64,000 bases of DNA from Arthrobacter sp. Y81 (GCF_002929335.1 NZ_PJIL01000006.1:186001-250000), one strand, 5' to 3'. Positions 24,959 through 34,449 are shown, counted from the stretch's first letter. Notes: a model not told the origin generated them from the letters alone. Made by a program: numbers and translations.

Positions 24959-25972
24959 ATGAACGCACACACCGATACCGCAGCTCCTGCTGGCTCCGGT
25001 CACGGCGACTCCGGCCACAAGGAGCAGCCGCTGCTGGAGGTCCGCGACTTCCAGGTTGAACTGATCACCGACGCCGGCATCATCCGCGCGGTGGACTCCG
25101 TCAGCTTCAGCATCCACCGGGGCGAGACCGTCACCATCATCGGTGAGTCCGGTTCCGGCAAATCGACGACGGCGATGGGAATCCTCCGGCTCCTGCCCGA
25201 GGACCTCGCGGTACTTTCCGGCACCGTGCTGATCGACGGCGTTGACATCACCGCTGATCCCAAGGCAATCGGCAAGGTCCGCGGCAAGACGCTGGCCCTG
25301 ATCCCGCAGGACCCCATGACGGCGCTGAGCCCGGTGCACTCGATCGGCAGCCAGCTGTCCGAGGCCATCCGGATTGCCGGTGCCGCCTCCTCCAAGGACA
25401 AGGACGCCGTCAAGGCACGCGCCATCCGCCTGCTGGAGCAGGTCCACATCCCCACCCCGGACAAGCAGCTGAAGAAGTACCCGCACCAGCTCTCCGGCGG
25501 CATGCTGCAGCGTGTACTGATCGCCATCGCACTGGCCAGCGAACCCCAGCTCCTCGTCGCGGACGAACCCACGTCCGCGCTGGACGTCACGGTGCAGGGC
25601 GGCATCCTGGACCTGCTTCTGGAGCTCCAGGAGCAGCGCGGCATCGGCATCCTGATGATCACGCACGACCTCGGCGTCGCCCGGCTGATCTCGGACCGCA
25701 TCCACGTCATGAAGGACGGCTCCTTCGTGGAGTCCGGCGACGTCCAGCAGATCGTGGACCACCCCGCCACGGAATACACGCGCAGCCTGCTGGCCGCCGT
25801 TCCGGTCCTGGGCCCCTGGGACGAAACTCCCGCCGTCGGCAACACCAGCAACGCCGGAAACAGCAACGCCGGAAACAACAACGCCGGAAACAACAACGCC
25901 GGAAACAACAATGCCAGCAATGACCCGGCGGCGAATGCCGCCATGACCAACACCGGAGCCCGCCATGAGTAA
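24959..25972 (+). CDS. ABC transporter ATP-binding protein (DppD type) with Asn-rich tail
   Basis: A 337-residue ATPase. The Walker A motif is GESGSGKST near 58, the signature LSGGMLQR near 175, Walker B LLVADEPTSALD near 197 and the switch histidine MITHDLG. The ATG at 24959 sits one base after the permease stop; a GTG three codons earlier is possible. The C-terminus carries an unusual low-complexity extension (about 300-330) made of Asn-Ala-Gly-Asn units from 15-bp tandem repeats, outside the usual oligopeptide-transporter domain. It overlaps the next ATPase gene by eight bases. Confidence 0.92.
   Translation: MNAHTDTAAPAGSGHGDSGHKEQPLLEVRDFQVELITDAGIIRAVDSVSFSIHRGETVTIIGESGSGKSTTAMGILRLLPEDLAVLSGTVLIDGVDITADPKAIGKVRGKTLALIPQDPMTALSPVHSIGSQLSEAIRIAGAASSKDKDAVKARAIRLLEQVHIPTPDKQLKKYPHQLSGGMLQRVLIAIALASEPQLLVADEPTSALDVTVQGGILDLLLELQEQRGIGILMITHDLGVARLISDRIHVMKDGSFVESGDVQQIVDHPATEYTRSLLAAVPVLGPWDETPAVGNTSNAGNSNAGNNNAGNNNAGNNNASNDPAANAAMTNTGARHE
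25850..25909. repeat. Four 15-bp tandem units in the DppD-type gene
   Basis: Units AACGCCGGAAACAAC start at 25850, 25865, 25880 and 25895; the first ends AGC instead of AAC. They encode Asn-Ala-Gly-Asn-Asn repeats in frame. Flanking bases (ACACCAGC before, AATGCCAGC after) look like decayed further units. Confidence 0.9.
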
Positions 25973-26798
25973 GCCGTTCCTCTCCGTCGAAAACCTCGTG
26001 GTGGACTATCACGTGCCCGGCGGAACCTTCCGGGCGGTGGACGACGTCTCCTTCTCGGTGGACAAAGGCAAAACGATCGCCATCGTCGGTGAATCCGGCT
26101 GCGGCAAGTCCACCATCGCCAAGGCGCTGATGCGGCTGGTGACACCGGCCAGCGGGCGGATCGAACTGGACGGAACGGACATTGCCGCCATGAGCGAGGC
26201 CAAGCTGCGGCCGCTGCGCTCCAAGTTCCAGATGGTGTTCCAGGACCCGTACGGTTCCCTGGATCCGCACCTCACCGCCCAGGAGATCGTGGCCGAGCCG
26301 CTGAAGCTGCAGGGCGTCCGGTCCCGGGCCGAGCGGAACAAGGAAGCGGCCAAGCTGATCGACCAGGTGGGCCTCCCCGCGAATTCCCTGGACAAGCACC
26401 CCGCGGAATTCTCCGGCGGCCAGCGCCAGCGGATCGGCATCGCCCGCGCCCTGGCCTCGAAGCCGGAGCTGCTGGTCTGCGACGAAGCCACCAGCGCCCT
26501 GGACGTTTCGGTCCAGGCCCAGGTGCTGCGGCTGCTGAAGTCCATCCAGGACGAAACCGGCATCACCTACGTGTTCATCTCGCACAACCTTGGCGTGGTG
26601 CAGGAGATCAGCGATAGCGTCATGGTGATGCAGCGCGGCAAGCTGGTGGAAGCCGGCCCCACCGCGTCCGTCCTGACGGCCCCGAAGGAGGACTACACCC
26701 GCAGGCTCCGCCGCGCGGCCCTCGACCCCTCCACCATGCGCGGCCTCAAGCCGCGGCACCTGGTCCGGTCGCTGGCCCTCGCCAATCAGCCCGGCTGA
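25965..26798 (+). CDS. ABC transporter ATP-binding protein (DppF type)
   Basis: A 277-residue ATPase with GESGCGKST (Walker A) near 46, MVFQDPYGSLDPHLT (Q-loop and family stretch) near 89, FSGGQRQRIGIARAL (signature) near 147 and LLVCDEATSALD (Walker B) near 170. The DppF-type C-terminal region is short. It forms the ATPase heterodimer with the preceding gene, whose end it overlaps by eight bases. It closes the importer operon, and the reductase gene follows after 69 bases. Confidence 0.93.
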   Translation: MSKPFLSVENLVVDYHVPGGTFRAVDDVSFSVDKGKTIAIVGESGCGKSTIAKALMRLVTPASGRIELDGTDIAAMSEAKLRPLRSKFQMVFQDPYGSLDPHLTAQEIVAEPLKLQGVRSRAERNKEAAKLIDQVGLPANSLDKHPAEFSGGQRQRIGIARALASKPELLVCDEATSALDVSVQAQVLRLLKSIQDETGITYVFISHNLGVVQEISDSVMVMQRGKLVEAGPTASVLTAPKEDYTRRLRRAALDPSTMRGLKPRHLVRSLALANQPG

Positions 26799-26867
26799 AG
26801 CGCCGGCTCACCCGGCCTCCCCCGAACCAGATCCCGTACCCCCACTGCAACCACAAGGAATCAACGC

Positions 26868-27857
26868 ATGAGCAAGCAGCCAGAAGGCACCCCGGTGGAC
26901 GGCTTGAAGCTACCCATCTCCCGGCTCGTCCTGGGCACCATGACGTTCGGCGACACCGCCGATGAGGCCACCGCCGGGCGGATGGTGGACGAGGCGCTCG
27001 ACGCCGGCATCACCACCATCGACACCGCCAATGCCTACGTCGGCGGTGCCACCGAGGACATGCTCTCCCGGCTCCTGAAGGAGCGGCGGGACGACGTCAT
27101 CCTCGCCTCCAAGGCCGGCATGCCGCACCCGGACCACGGCCAGCACTCGCCGCTGTCCCCCGAGGGGCTGCGCAACAGCGTCGAGGGCAGCCTCCGCCGG
27201 CTGGGCGTGGACAGCATCGACCTGTTCTACCTGCACCAGCCGGACCGGGCCACGCCCTTGCACGACACGCTGCGCACCGTGGCGGAGCTCGCCGCCGAGG
27301 GCAAGATCGGCGCCCTGGGCGTGTCCAACTTCGCGGCGTGGCAGATCGCCGACGTCATCTACGTTGCCCGCGAGGTCGGCGCACCGCGGCCGGTCGTGGC
27401 GCAGCAGCTGTACAACCTGGTGGCCCGGCGGGTGGAGGAGGAATACCTCGAATTCGCCGCCACGCACAACGTCCACACCATGGTCTACAACCCCCTGGGC
27501 GGTGGCTTGCTCACCGGCAGGCACAGCTTCGACTCCAAGCCGTCCGAGGGCCGCTTCGGCGATTCCAAGCTTGCGGCCATGTACACCCAGCGCTACTGGG
27601 ACAAGCAGCTGTTCGAGGCCGTCAACGCGCTGGCCGGCATCGCGGAGAACGCCGGAATCACACTGGCGGAACTGTCGCTGCGCTGGCTCGCATACCGGGA
27701 CGGCGTGGGCTCCATGCTGCTGGGCGGCTCCAAGGTGGAGCAGCTCCGCGCCAACATCGCGGCCGTGGCCAAGGGGCCGCTGCCCGCAGAGGTGTCCGAA
27801 GCCTGCGACGCCGTGGGCGCCGGACTCCGCGGCCCCATGCCCGCCTACAACCGCTGA
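26868..27857 (+). CDS. Aldo/keto reductase
   Basis: A 329-residue aldo/keto reductase. It has ISRLVLGTMTFGD, TTIDTANAYVGGATED (Asp and Tyr near 50-55), LASKAGMPH (Lys), FYLHQPD (His) and ALGVSNFAAWQ, with a C-terminal GGSKVEQLRANI cofactor loop. AAGGAATCAACGC before the ATG supplies a ribosome site. It follows the importer genes on the same strand and probably reduces or oxidises an intermediate of the imported compound. Substrate unknown. Confidence 0.9.
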   Translation: MSKQPEGTPVDGLKLPISRLVLGTMTFGDTADEATAGRMVDEALDAGITTIDTANAYVGGATEDMLSRLLKERRDDVILASKAGMPHPDHGQHSPLSPEGLRNSVEGSLRRLGVDSIDLFYLHQPDRATPLHDTLRTVAELAAEGKIGALGVSNFAAWQIADVIYVAREVGAPRPVVAQQLYNLVARRVEEEYLEFAATHNVHTMVYNPLGGGLLTGRHSFDSKPSEGRFGDSKLAAMYTQRYWDKQLFEAVNALAGIAENAGITLAELSLRWLAYRDGVGSMLLGGSKVEQLRANIAAVAKGPLPAEVSEACDAVGAGLRGPMPAYNR

Positions 27858-27944
27858 CCCTCCCCGCAAGCACGCGGTACCGGCACCGCAAACATCCGGC
27901 ACCGCTCCAAGCACGCACCCACTGACTGAAGGTAGAAGATACAG

Positions 27945-28721
27945 ATGACATCAGAACTCGCCCTCGAATTCGCCCGCAAGATCCGCGCCCGCGAGCAGGC
28001 GGTCGGCTACTGGGCCGTGCTGGACGCGCCCGTGGCCACGGAACGCATCGGCCGGCTGGGCTACGACTACGTGGCACTCGACGCGCAGCACGGCCTGCTC
28101 GGCTACTCGGGCGTGCTCAACGGACTCATGGCCATCGATGCCGGGCACACCGCCGTCGGTATGGTGCGGGTGGAGGACAATAACCTGACCGCCATCGGCA
28201 AGGCGCTGGACGCCGGCGCCGTCGGCGTGATCGTCCCGCTGGTCAACACTGCGGCCGACGCGGCCGCTGCCGTTGCCGCCGCCAAGTACCCGCCGATGGG
28301 CGGCCGCTCGTACGGGCCCATGCGTTCCGCGCTGCGGATCGGCCCGGTTCCGGCCGAGGCGAACGCCGCTACGCTGGTGTTCGCCATGATCGAGACGCCG
28401 GACGGCCTGGCGAACGTCAAGGAGATCTGCGCGACGCCGGGGCTCGACGGCATCTATGTTGGCCCGTCGGACCTGGCCATCGCCGTTGGCGGCGCGTTCC
28501 CCGGGGACCCCGCCATCGAAGCCGAATTCAACGCCGCCCTGGAGACCATCGCCGAAGCCGCCGCCTCCGCAGGAGTCGCCGCGGGCATCCACACCGCCTC
28601 CGGCGACATCGCCGCCCAGCGGCTGCGCCAGGGCTACACTTTCACCACGGTGGCCTCCGACCTGACCCACCTGGAGCTGGCCGCCAAGGCCCACCTGGCC
28701 GCCGCCAAGGCAGAGGGCTGA
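27945..28721 (+). CDS. HpcH/HpaI family aldolase
   Basis: A 258-residue class II pyruvate-type aldolase. Seen are YDYVALDAQHG near 42 with the catalytic His, MVRVEDNN near 68 (substrate Arg), MGGRSYGPMRS near 117, MIETPDGLANV near 145 with the metal-binding Glu, and GIYVGPSDLA near 171 with the metal-binding Asp. Such enzymes cleave 2-keto-3-deoxy or 4-hydroxy-2-oxo acids to pyruvate plus an aldehyde. It lies between the reductase and the sialidase-like gene, with five bases to the latter. In this cluster it could release a C2-C4 unit feeding the acid-sugar kinase. Confidence 0.9.
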   Translation: MTSELALEFARKIRAREQAVGYWAVLDAPVATERIGRLGYDYVALDAQHGLLGYSGVLNGLMAIDAGHTAVGMVRVEDNNLTAIGKALDAGAVGVIVPLVNTAADAAAAVAAAKYPPMGGRSYGPMRSALRIGPVPAEANAATLVFAMIETPDGLANVKEICATPGLDGIYVGPSDLAIAVGGAFPGDPAIEAEFNAALETIAEAAASAGVAAGIHTASGDIAAQRLRQGYTFTTVASDLTHLELAAKAHLAAAKAEG

Positions 28722-28725
28722 GGCC

Positions 28726-30003
28726 ATGCAGACAACCAACGGCACCGAGTACAGCACCATCAGCCCGGACGGCGCCGTCAAGCACGCCGACGGCGCGGAC
28801 TTCGCCTACCTGCCCGCGCCCACCGTGCAGAGCCACGCTGCGAACCTGCTGACCCTCCCGGACGGACGCCTGGGATGCGTCTGGTTCGGCGGAACACAGG
28901 AAGGCGTGCCGGACATCTCCATCTGGTTCTCCACCCTGGAACCCGGGAGCACGCAGTGGTCCCCCGCGGAGCAGCTCTCCGATGACGGCGCCCGCTCCGA
29001 GCAGAACCCCATCCTGTTCACCGCGCCCGACCCATCCGGTCAGGGCAGCGCCCTATGGCTGCTCTACACCGCGCAGAAGGCGGGCAACCAGGACACCGCC
29101 GAGGTCCGCCGTCGGACATCCACCGACAGCGGCCGGACCTGGGGCCCGGTGGAAACGCTGTTCGCGGCCAACGAAACCGGCGGCGTGTTCGTCCGGCAAC
29201 TGCCGGTGGTCCTGCCGTCCGGCCGCCTGATCATCCCGATCTTCCGCTGCATCACCACCCCCGGCGAAAAGTGGGTGGGCAACAGCGACGACAGCGCCGT
29301 GATGATCTCCGACGACGCCAGCGCCACCTGGACCGAACACGTCCTGCCGGGCAGCCTGGGCTGCGTCCACATGAACATCCAGCCGGTGGCCGACGGATCC
29401 CTGCTGGCCCTGTTCCGCAGCCGCTGGGCGGACTCGATCTACGAGTCGCGTTCCACCGACGACGGCACCACCTGGAGCGAGCCCGTCCCCACCGAGCTGC
29501 CCAACAACAACTCCTCCATCCAGTTCACGGCGCTAGCCGACGGGCGCCTGGCGCTGGTCTACAACCACGTCAGGGCGGAAGAGAACACCGAACGGCGGCT
29601 CTCCCTCTATGACGAGATCGACGACGACGGGCTGGCCGACGAACAGGGGCAGATCACCGAACCGGCTGTGCCGGCGGGCGGCGCGCTTCCCGGAAGCAGC
29701 GCGGCTGGCGGGGAGCGGAAGGCATTCTGGGGTACCCCGCGCTCCCCCATGACGCTGGCCATCTCCGAGGACTCCGGCCGCAGCTGGCCCATCCGGCGCA
29801 ACCTGGACGTGGGCGACGGCTACTGCCTGTCCAACAACTCCCGGGACGGCCTGAACCGCGAGTACTCTTATCCATCCATCCACCAGGGCCCGGACGGGGC
29901 ACTGAACATCGCCTACACGTACTTCCGCCAGGCCATCAAGTTCGTGCGCGTGGATCCGCAGTGGGCCTACGGGGGAAGCACCACGCCCGGCGGCGACTCG
30001 TGA
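28726..30003 (+). CDS. Sialidase-fold (BNR repeat) protein
   Basis: A 425-residue cytoplasmic six-bladed beta-propeller with no signal peptide. Asp-box motifs read STDSGRTW near 125, SDDASATW near 195, STDDGTTW near 243 and SEDSGRSW near 343. An arginine-rich SRWADSIYESRSTDD stretch and a late YSYPSIHQGPDGAL segment are typical of the exo-alpha-sialidase-like family. True sialidase activity is not proven; the family includes hydrolases and lyases of other sugar acids. It is four bases after the aldolase and overlaps the SDR start (GTGA). Cytoplasmic location implies it acts on an imported oligomer. Confidence 0.85.
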   Translation: MQTTNGTEYSTISPDGAVKHADGADFAYLPAPTVQSHAANLLTLPDGRLGCVWFGGTQEGVPDISIWFSTLEPGSTQWSPAEQLSDDGARSEQNPILFTAPDPSGQGSALWLLYTAQKAGNQDTAEVRRRTSTDSGRTWGPVETLFAANETGGVFVRQLPVVLPSGRLIIPIFRCITTPGEKWVGNSDDSAVMISDDASATWTEHVLPGSLGCVHMNIQPVADGSLLALFRSRWADSIYESRSTDDGTTWSEPVPTELPNNNSSIQFTALADGRLALVYNHVRAEENTERRLSLYDEIDDDGLADEQGQITEPAVPAGGALPGSSAAGGERKAFWGTPRSPMTLAISEDSGRSWPIRRNLDVGDGYCLSNNSRDGLNREYSYPSIHQGPDGALNIAYTYFRQAIKFVRVDPQWAYGGSTTPGGDS

Positions 30004-30707
30004 GCACCGCGGTTGAGGACGCCGCTGGGAAGGGCGCCCGGCACGCGGTCGTCACCGGGTGCAGCTCGGGCATCGGCAAGGCCGTCGCGGAGCGGCTGCT
30101 GGCCGACGGCTGGACTGTCACGGGGCTGAGCCGCAGCGAACCAGCACTCGGGCCTGGCTTCCGCTGGCTGCACGCCGATCTCTCCGATCCGGCGTCGCTG
30201 GCGGGGTGCGTTGCCGGCGTCGGCATTGCCGACGCGCTGGTGCATGCCGCCGGATACCAGCGGACCGCTGTCCTGGGCGAATTGGATCCGGAGGCGCTGG
30301 CCGGGATGTTCACGGTGCATGTGGCCGCCGCCAGTGCGCTGGCGAACGCCCTGGTGCCGCACATGCCCGACGGCGGCCGCGTCCTGCTGATCGGCAGCCG
30401 GACGTCCACGGGATCGCCCGGCAAGAGCCAGTACGCAGCGACGAAGGCGGCACTGCTGGGAATGGGCCGCAGCTGGGCGCAGGAGCTGGCACCACGCGGC
30501 ATCACGGTCAACGTCCTCTCGCCCGGGCCCACGGACACTCCCATGCTGGCCGATCCGGGTCGGGCCGCAACGCCGCCCAAGGTGCCGGCACTGGGGAAGC
30601 TGGTGGACCCCGTTGACGTTGCGGCCCTGGCGGGTTTCCTCCTGGGTGACCATGGGAAATCCATCACGGGCCAGAACTACGTGATCTGCGGCGGCGCGTC
30701 CCTGTGA
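30000..30707 (+). CDS. SDR family oxidoreductase
   Basis: A 235-residue classical short-chain dehydrogenase. The cofactor motif VVTGCSSGIGKAVAE lies near 17, HADLSDP near 55, HAAGYQRT near 80 (usual NAAG), the catalytic Ser in IGSRTSTGSPG near 132 and YAATK near 145. The C-terminal ITGQNYVICGGASL fits the family. It starts at a GTG overlapping the previous stop; the longer frame lies inside the sialidase-like gene. It probably oxidises a sugar or sugar acid in the same pathway. Confidence 0.9.
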   Translation: MSTAVEDAAGKGARHAVVTGCSSGIGKAVAERLLADGWTVTGLSRSEPALGPGFRWLHADLSDPASLAGCVAGVGIADALVHAAGYQRTAVLGELDPEALAGMFTVHVAAASALANALVPHMPDGGRVLLIGSRTSTGSPGKSQYAATKAALLGMGRSWAQELAPRGITVNVLSPGPTDTPMLADPGRAATPPKVPALGKLVDPVDVAALAGFLLGDHGKSITGQNYVICGGASL

Positions 30708-30815
30708 CACCCTAAACCGCACGGAGCAGCGCCGCGCGGAATAGCATGGGGACAGCCTGACCGACCGCCAGGCACAGCTGCGGAGGCACCAGCCGACGCC
30801 GAAGGAGAGCCAGAG

Positions 30816-31610
30816 ATGACCACCGCCAAAGCCAGGCGCGAAGAGATCTACCACCTCGCCGTCACCACCGGCCTCGCCTCCGTGGAGGAGCTCTCACGCC
30901 ATTTCGCCGTAACGGCCTCCACCATCCGGCGGGACCTGGCCCAGCTCAACGAGCAGGGAAAACTGGCACGCACCTACGGCGGCGCCGTCGCGCTCGGGGC
31001 GCACCCGGAGCCGTCCCTGCGGCAGCGCACGGGCGAGGCCTTTGAACAGAAGCAGGCCATTGCGGCCTGGGCGGCCAGCCAGGTGCACGACGGCGAAATC
31101 ATCCTGCTCGACGGCGGCTCGACCGTGGGCGCCCTGGCCCACGCCCTGCGCGGCCGGGAAAACCTGTCCGTCACCACCCCGGGCATCAACACGCTCCAGG
31201 AACTGGCCGACTCCCCCGGCATCCAGGTGGACTGCCTGGGCGGCCGGCTTCGGGGCGTCAGCCAGACCTTCGTGGGCCCGCTCGCCGAAGCGGCCCTGGA
31301 GCGGATGAGTTTCGACCGCGTCTTCCTCGGGGCGGATGCGGTCACGGCCGACGACGGGCTGTGCGAGGCCGACCACGCGCAGACCAGGCTCAAGGAGCTG
31401 ATGGCACGCCGCGGCGACAATGTGTACGTCCTTGCGGACTCCACCAAGCTCGGCAAGCGCCCGTTCCATGCCTGGGCGCGGATCCCGCTCCCCTGGACGC
31501 TCGTGACGGACGCGGGGGCGGACCCGGGGCAGGTGGAGCTCTTCCGGAGCACGGGCGTGACGGTCCAGCTGGTGGACGTTAACCGCGAAAGCAGCGCCGC
31601 CCTCTCCTGA
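30816..31610 (+). CDS. DeoR/GlpR family transcriptional regulator
   Basis: A 264-residue DeoR-type repressor. The HTH (VEELSRHFAVTASTIRRDLAQL, broken as EELSRHF and TIRRDLAQL) lies near 20-42, followed by a sugar-phosphate-binding sensor domain with ILLDGGSTVGALAH near 90 and VFLGADAV near 168. GGAGAG precedes the ATG. It ends the acid-sugar cluster and is followed by a terminator. DeoR proteins usually respond to a phosphorylated sugar intermediate, here plausibly the product of the DUF1537 kinase. The paired dyads at 21.4 kb are its likely target. Confidence 0.9.
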   Translation: MTTAKARREEIYHLAVTTGLASVEELSRHFAVTASTIRRDLAQLNEQGKLARTYGGAVALGAHPEPSLRQRTGEAFEQKQAIAAWAASQVHDGEIILLDGGSTVGALAHALRGRENLSVTTPGINTLQELADSPGIQVDCLGGRLRGVSQTFVGPLAEAALERMSFDRVFLGADAVTADDGLCEADHAQTRLKELMARRGDNVYVLADSTKLGKRPFHAWARIPLPWTLVTDAGADPGQVELFRSTGVTVQLVDVNRESSAALS

Positions 31611-31640
31611 GGACGGCACTGCTTCGGGTCATGACCTGGC

Positions 31641-31670
31641 GTGGCGCCGCCCCTGGGTGGCGCTGCTTTT
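31641..31670 (+). terminator. Hairpin terminator after the DeoR gene
   Basis: GCGCCGCC (31644-31651) pairs with GGTGGCGC (31656-31663), with one G.T pair and a four-base loop. CTTTT follows. It closes the acid-sugar cluster and faces a convergent alcohol dehydrogenase. Confidence 0.7.
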
Positions 31671-31692
31671 GGTGCCCGGTTTTGTTGCCTTC

Positions 31693-32736
31693 TTAGACCA
31701 GGGTGGAGGTGTCGATGACGAAGCGGTAGCGGACGTCGGACGCCAGGACGCGTTCGTAGGCGTCGTTGATCTTCTCAGCCGGGATGACTTCGATCTCGGC
31801 GCCGAGGTTGTGCTCGGCGCAGAAGTCGAGCATTTCCTGGGTTTCGCGGATGCCGCCGATCGCCGAGCCCGCGAAGGAGCGGCGGCCCATGATCAGCGAG
31901 AAGACGTTCACCGGGAGCGGCTCCGCCGGGGCGCCCACGTTCACCAGGGCACCGTCGAGGGTCAGCAGCTGCAGGTAGGAGCTGATATCGATCTTGGCGC
32001 TGACGGTGTTGATGATCAGGTCGAAGCTGCCGGCCAGGTCCGTGAAGGTGTTTTCGTCGCTGGTGGCGTAGTAGTGGTCCGCGCCCAGCCTCAGGCCGTC
32101 CTCCTGCTTCTTCAGGGACTGCGAAAGAACGGAGACCTCGGCGCCCATGGCGTGGGCGATCTTGACGGCCATGTGTCCCAGCCCGCCGAGCCCGACGATG
32201 GCCACCTTCTTGCCGGGTCCCGCGCCCCAGTGGCGCAGCGGCGAATAGGTGGTGATGCCGGCGCAGAGCAGCGGCGCGGCGACGTCGAGCTCGAGGCCCT
32301 CCGGGATCCGCACGACGAAGTCCTCGGTCACCACCACGTGGGTGGAGTAGCCGCCCTGGGTGATGGTGCCGTCGCGGTCAACGGCACCGTAGGTGCCGGT
32401 CATTCCCTTGAGGCAGTACTGTTCCTCGCCCTTTTGGCAGTTGACGCATTCGCGGCAGGAGTTGACCATGCAGCCGACGCCGACGCGGTCGCCGACCGAG
32501 TGCTTGGTGACTTCGGCGCCGACCTCAGTGACGATTCCGGCGATCTCGTGGCCAGGTGCCAGCGGGTACTGCTGGGGTCCCCAGTCGCCGCGGACGGTGT
32601 GGATGTCGGAGTGGCAGATGCCGGCGTACTTGATCTCGATCAGCACGTCGTGCGGGCCGACGTCGCGGCGCTCGATGGTGGTGGGAACGAGGGCTCCGTC
32701 AGCGGACGGGGCAGCGTAAGCGTTGGCGGTAAGCAA
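31693..32736 (-). CDS. Zinc-dependent NAD(P) alcohol dehydrogenase (YahK/CAD type)
   Basis: A 347-residue medium-chain dehydrogenase. Catalytic zinc ligands are visible in [11 protein letters not shown] near 37 and APGHEIAG near 58. The structural zinc cysteines lie in [15 protein letters not shown] near 94. The Rossmann motif is [17 protein letters not shown] near 168. I place the start at a TTG (32736) with GGAG seven bases upstream; the ATG-initiated longer frame runs through the intergenic gap without homology. Members reduce aldehydes such as cinnamaldehyde. It is 49 bases downstream of another zinc ADH, so the two are probably co-transcribed. Confidence 0.88.
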   Translation of the reverse strand: MLTANAYAAPSADGALVPTTIERRDVGPHDVLIEIKYAGICHSDIHTVRGDWGPQQYPLAPGHEIAGIVTEVGAEVTKHSVGDRVGVGCMVNSCRECVNCQKGEEQYCLKGMTGTYGAVDRDGTITQGGYSTHVVVTEDFVVRIPEGLELDVAAPLLCAGITTYSPLRHWGAGPGKKVAIVGLGGLGHMAVKIAHAMGAEVSVLSQSLKKQEDGLRLGADHYYATSDENTFTDLAGSFDLIINTVSAKIDISSYLQLLTLDGALVNVGAPAEPLPVNVFSLIMGRRSFAGSAIGGIRETQEMLDFCAEHNLGAEIEVIPAEKINDAYERVLASDVRYRFVIDTSTLV

Positions 32737-32785
32737 ATTTTTCTCCAATGTTGGGTGGGGGATTCGTTTGGTTGGGTGGAAAGTC

Positions 32786-33817
32786 TTAGGTACGGATGAG
32801 CACTTTGAGTGCTGTGCGGTCCGCCATGGCCCGGTAGCCGGCGGGGACCTCGTCGAGGGCAACAGTATGGTCAAACATCTTGCCGGGCTGGATTGTTCCC
32901 GTGAGGATGTCCGGCATGAGTTCTTCGATGTAGGCCCGGGCCGGGGCCACGCCGCCGGTCAGGATGATATTGCGCATCACGGTGCCGAAATTCATGGGCA
33001 CGTCCGTGTACTGGGCGGCTCCCACCCTACCAACGGCGCCGCCGTCGCGCACGGCGGCGATCGCGGTGTTGATGGCATCCTGCGTCCCGACGCACTCCAG
33101 CACCGTGTGGGTTCCATCGCCGCCGGTGAGTTCGCGGATTCGTTCGACTCCTTCGTCCCCGCGTTCGGTAATGATGTCCGTGGCACCGAATTCGAGTCCC
33201 AGGTCCGTGCGGTCCTTGTGCCGGCCCATGAGCAGGATCCGCTCGGCACCGAGGCGCTTGGCTGCGATCACAGCGGACAGGCCCACCGCGCCGTCACCGA
33301 TCACCGTCACGGTGGTGCGCGGGTTCACTCCGGCCGTGACGGCGGCGTGGTGTCCTGTGCAGAGCACGTCCGAGAGGGTGAGCAGGGCGGGCAGCAGCGG
33401 GGAGTCCTCGCCCACGGGCAGCTTCACCAGCGTGCCCTGCGCCTGGGGGACGCGCACGGCTTCGCCCTGGCCGCCGTCGAGGTCGTGGCCCCACTGGCCG
33501 CCGTGGCGGCAGGACGTCTGCAGCCCCTCCCGGCAGAAGTCGCAGGTGTTGTCGGACCACACGAAAGGCGCCACCACGACGTCGCCGCGCTTGAAACCCT
33601 GGACTGCGGAGCCGAGGTCCTCGATGACGCCGAGGAATTCGTGGCCCATGCGCCGGCCGCGGTCCGATGCCGGGAGGGAGCCATAGGGCCAGAGATCGCT
33701 GCCGCACACGCAGGACAGGACAACCCGCACCACGGCGTCTGTCGGTTCCTTGATGGCCGCGTCGGGCACGTTTTCCACGCGCACGTCGCCGGCGCCGTAC
33801 ATGAGTGTTGCTCGCAT
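32786..33817 (-). CDS. Zinc-dependent alcohol dehydrogenase family protein
   Basis: A 343-residue medium-chain dehydrogenase. It has [13 protein letters not shown] near 36 (catalytic Cys), MGHEFLG near 57 (His and Glu), structural-zinc-like [15 protein letters not shown] near 91 with fewer cysteines than usual, and [21 protein letters not shown] near 168. The [14 protein letters not shown] pattern places it in a formaldehyde/threonine dehydrogenase-like group. It is encoded upstream of the other ADH and downstream of the CMD gene, all on the minus strand. Substrate unknown. Confidence 0.87.
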   Translation of the reverse strand: MRATLMYGAGDVRVENVPDAAIKEPTDAVVRVVLSCVCGSDLWPYGSLPASDRGRRMGHEFLGVIEDLGSAVQGFKRGDVVVAPFVWSDNTCDFCREGLQTSCRHGGQWGHDLDGGQGEAVRVPQAQGTLVKLPVGEDSPLLPALLTLSDVLCTGHHAAVTAGVNPRTTVTVIGDGAVGLSAVIAAKRLGAERILLMGRHKDRTDLGLEFGATDIITERGDEGVERIRELTGGDGTHTVLECVGTQDAINTAIAAVRDGGAVGRVGAAQYTDVPMNFGTVMRNIILTGGVAPARAYIEELMPDILTGTIQPGKMFDHTVALDEVPAGYRAMADRTALKVLIRT

Positions 33818-33891
33818 GAGAATCCTTTTTAGCGGTGGATGTAACGGGGTTGATGTAGTGGTGGGCTGATGCGGTGGTGGGCGGGGGCCGG

Positions 33892-34251
33892 TCAGCCGGC
33901 GTGCGCCGTCGTCGACCGTTCAGTCGTCGTTTGCTCTGCAAGGACCTCCTTGAGCGCCGCTATCGCGCTCATGGCGTTCGGCCAGCCGGCGTAGAAGGCA
34001 AGGTGCGTGATCGCTTCGACCAGTTCATCCCGGGTGACGCCATTGGCGAGTGCCAGGCGCAGGTGGGAGGGCAGCTGGCCGGTCCGGTACAGCGCGGTCA
34101 GCGCTGCGACGGTGACGAGGCGGCGGTCGCGGGGCGAGAGGCCGGGCCGTTCCCAGACGTCGCCGAACAGCACATCGTCGGTGAGCTGGACGAGCTTGGG
34201 GGCGACGTCGCCGATGAGCTGCTGGGCCGGCGAAGGGGTCTCCGTTGCCAT
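33892..34251 (-). CDS. Carboxymuconolactone decarboxylase (CMD) family protein
   Basis: A 119-residue CMD/AhpD-fold protein. Conserved patches are FGDVWERPGLSPRDRRLVTVAALTAL (shown in parts: FGDVWERPGL near 30) and HLRLALANGVTRDELVEAI near 64, with HLAFYAGWPNA near 84. The AhpD cysteine pair is absent, so peroxidase activity is unlikely. The ATG at 34251 has AAGGAG upstream. Similar proteins commonly sit with alcohol dehydrogenases and a cupin, and this one is divergent from the cupin gene. Confidence 0.88.
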   Translation of the reverse strand: MATETPSPAQQLIGDVAPKLVQLTDDVLFGDVWERPGLSPRDRRLVTVAALTALYRTGQLPSHLRLALANGVTRDELVEAITHLAFYAGWPNAMSAIAALKEVLAEQTTTERSTTAHAG

Positions 34252-34388
34252 GGTGGTGCTCCTTAGGATGTTTTCGGTGCTTATCCAGAAAACCGCGTCC
34301 TCTCCGCGCGGGGAAGGGTCTGTTGATACAGGTACTGACAGGGCCTCCTTCGGGCCACGGAAGGCTCCTAGGGTTGAAGGCGTGGAAT

Positions 34389-34449
34389 GCGCCGCCCACG
34401 GGGCGCCACCGCCACGCCCACAGGCGCCACCGCGCCGCCCACGGGGCGC
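34389..34449. repeat. GC-rich repeated element between the CMD and cupin genes
   Basis: The 18 bases GCGCCGCCCACGGGGCGC at 34389-34406 recur exactly at 34432-34449, with GGCGCCACCG repeated between them (34402 and 34423). Each 18-mer is partly self-complementary. They lie in the divergent promoter region, about 55 bases before the cupin start, and could be protein-binding sites or a GC-rich expansion. Confidence 0.7.
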
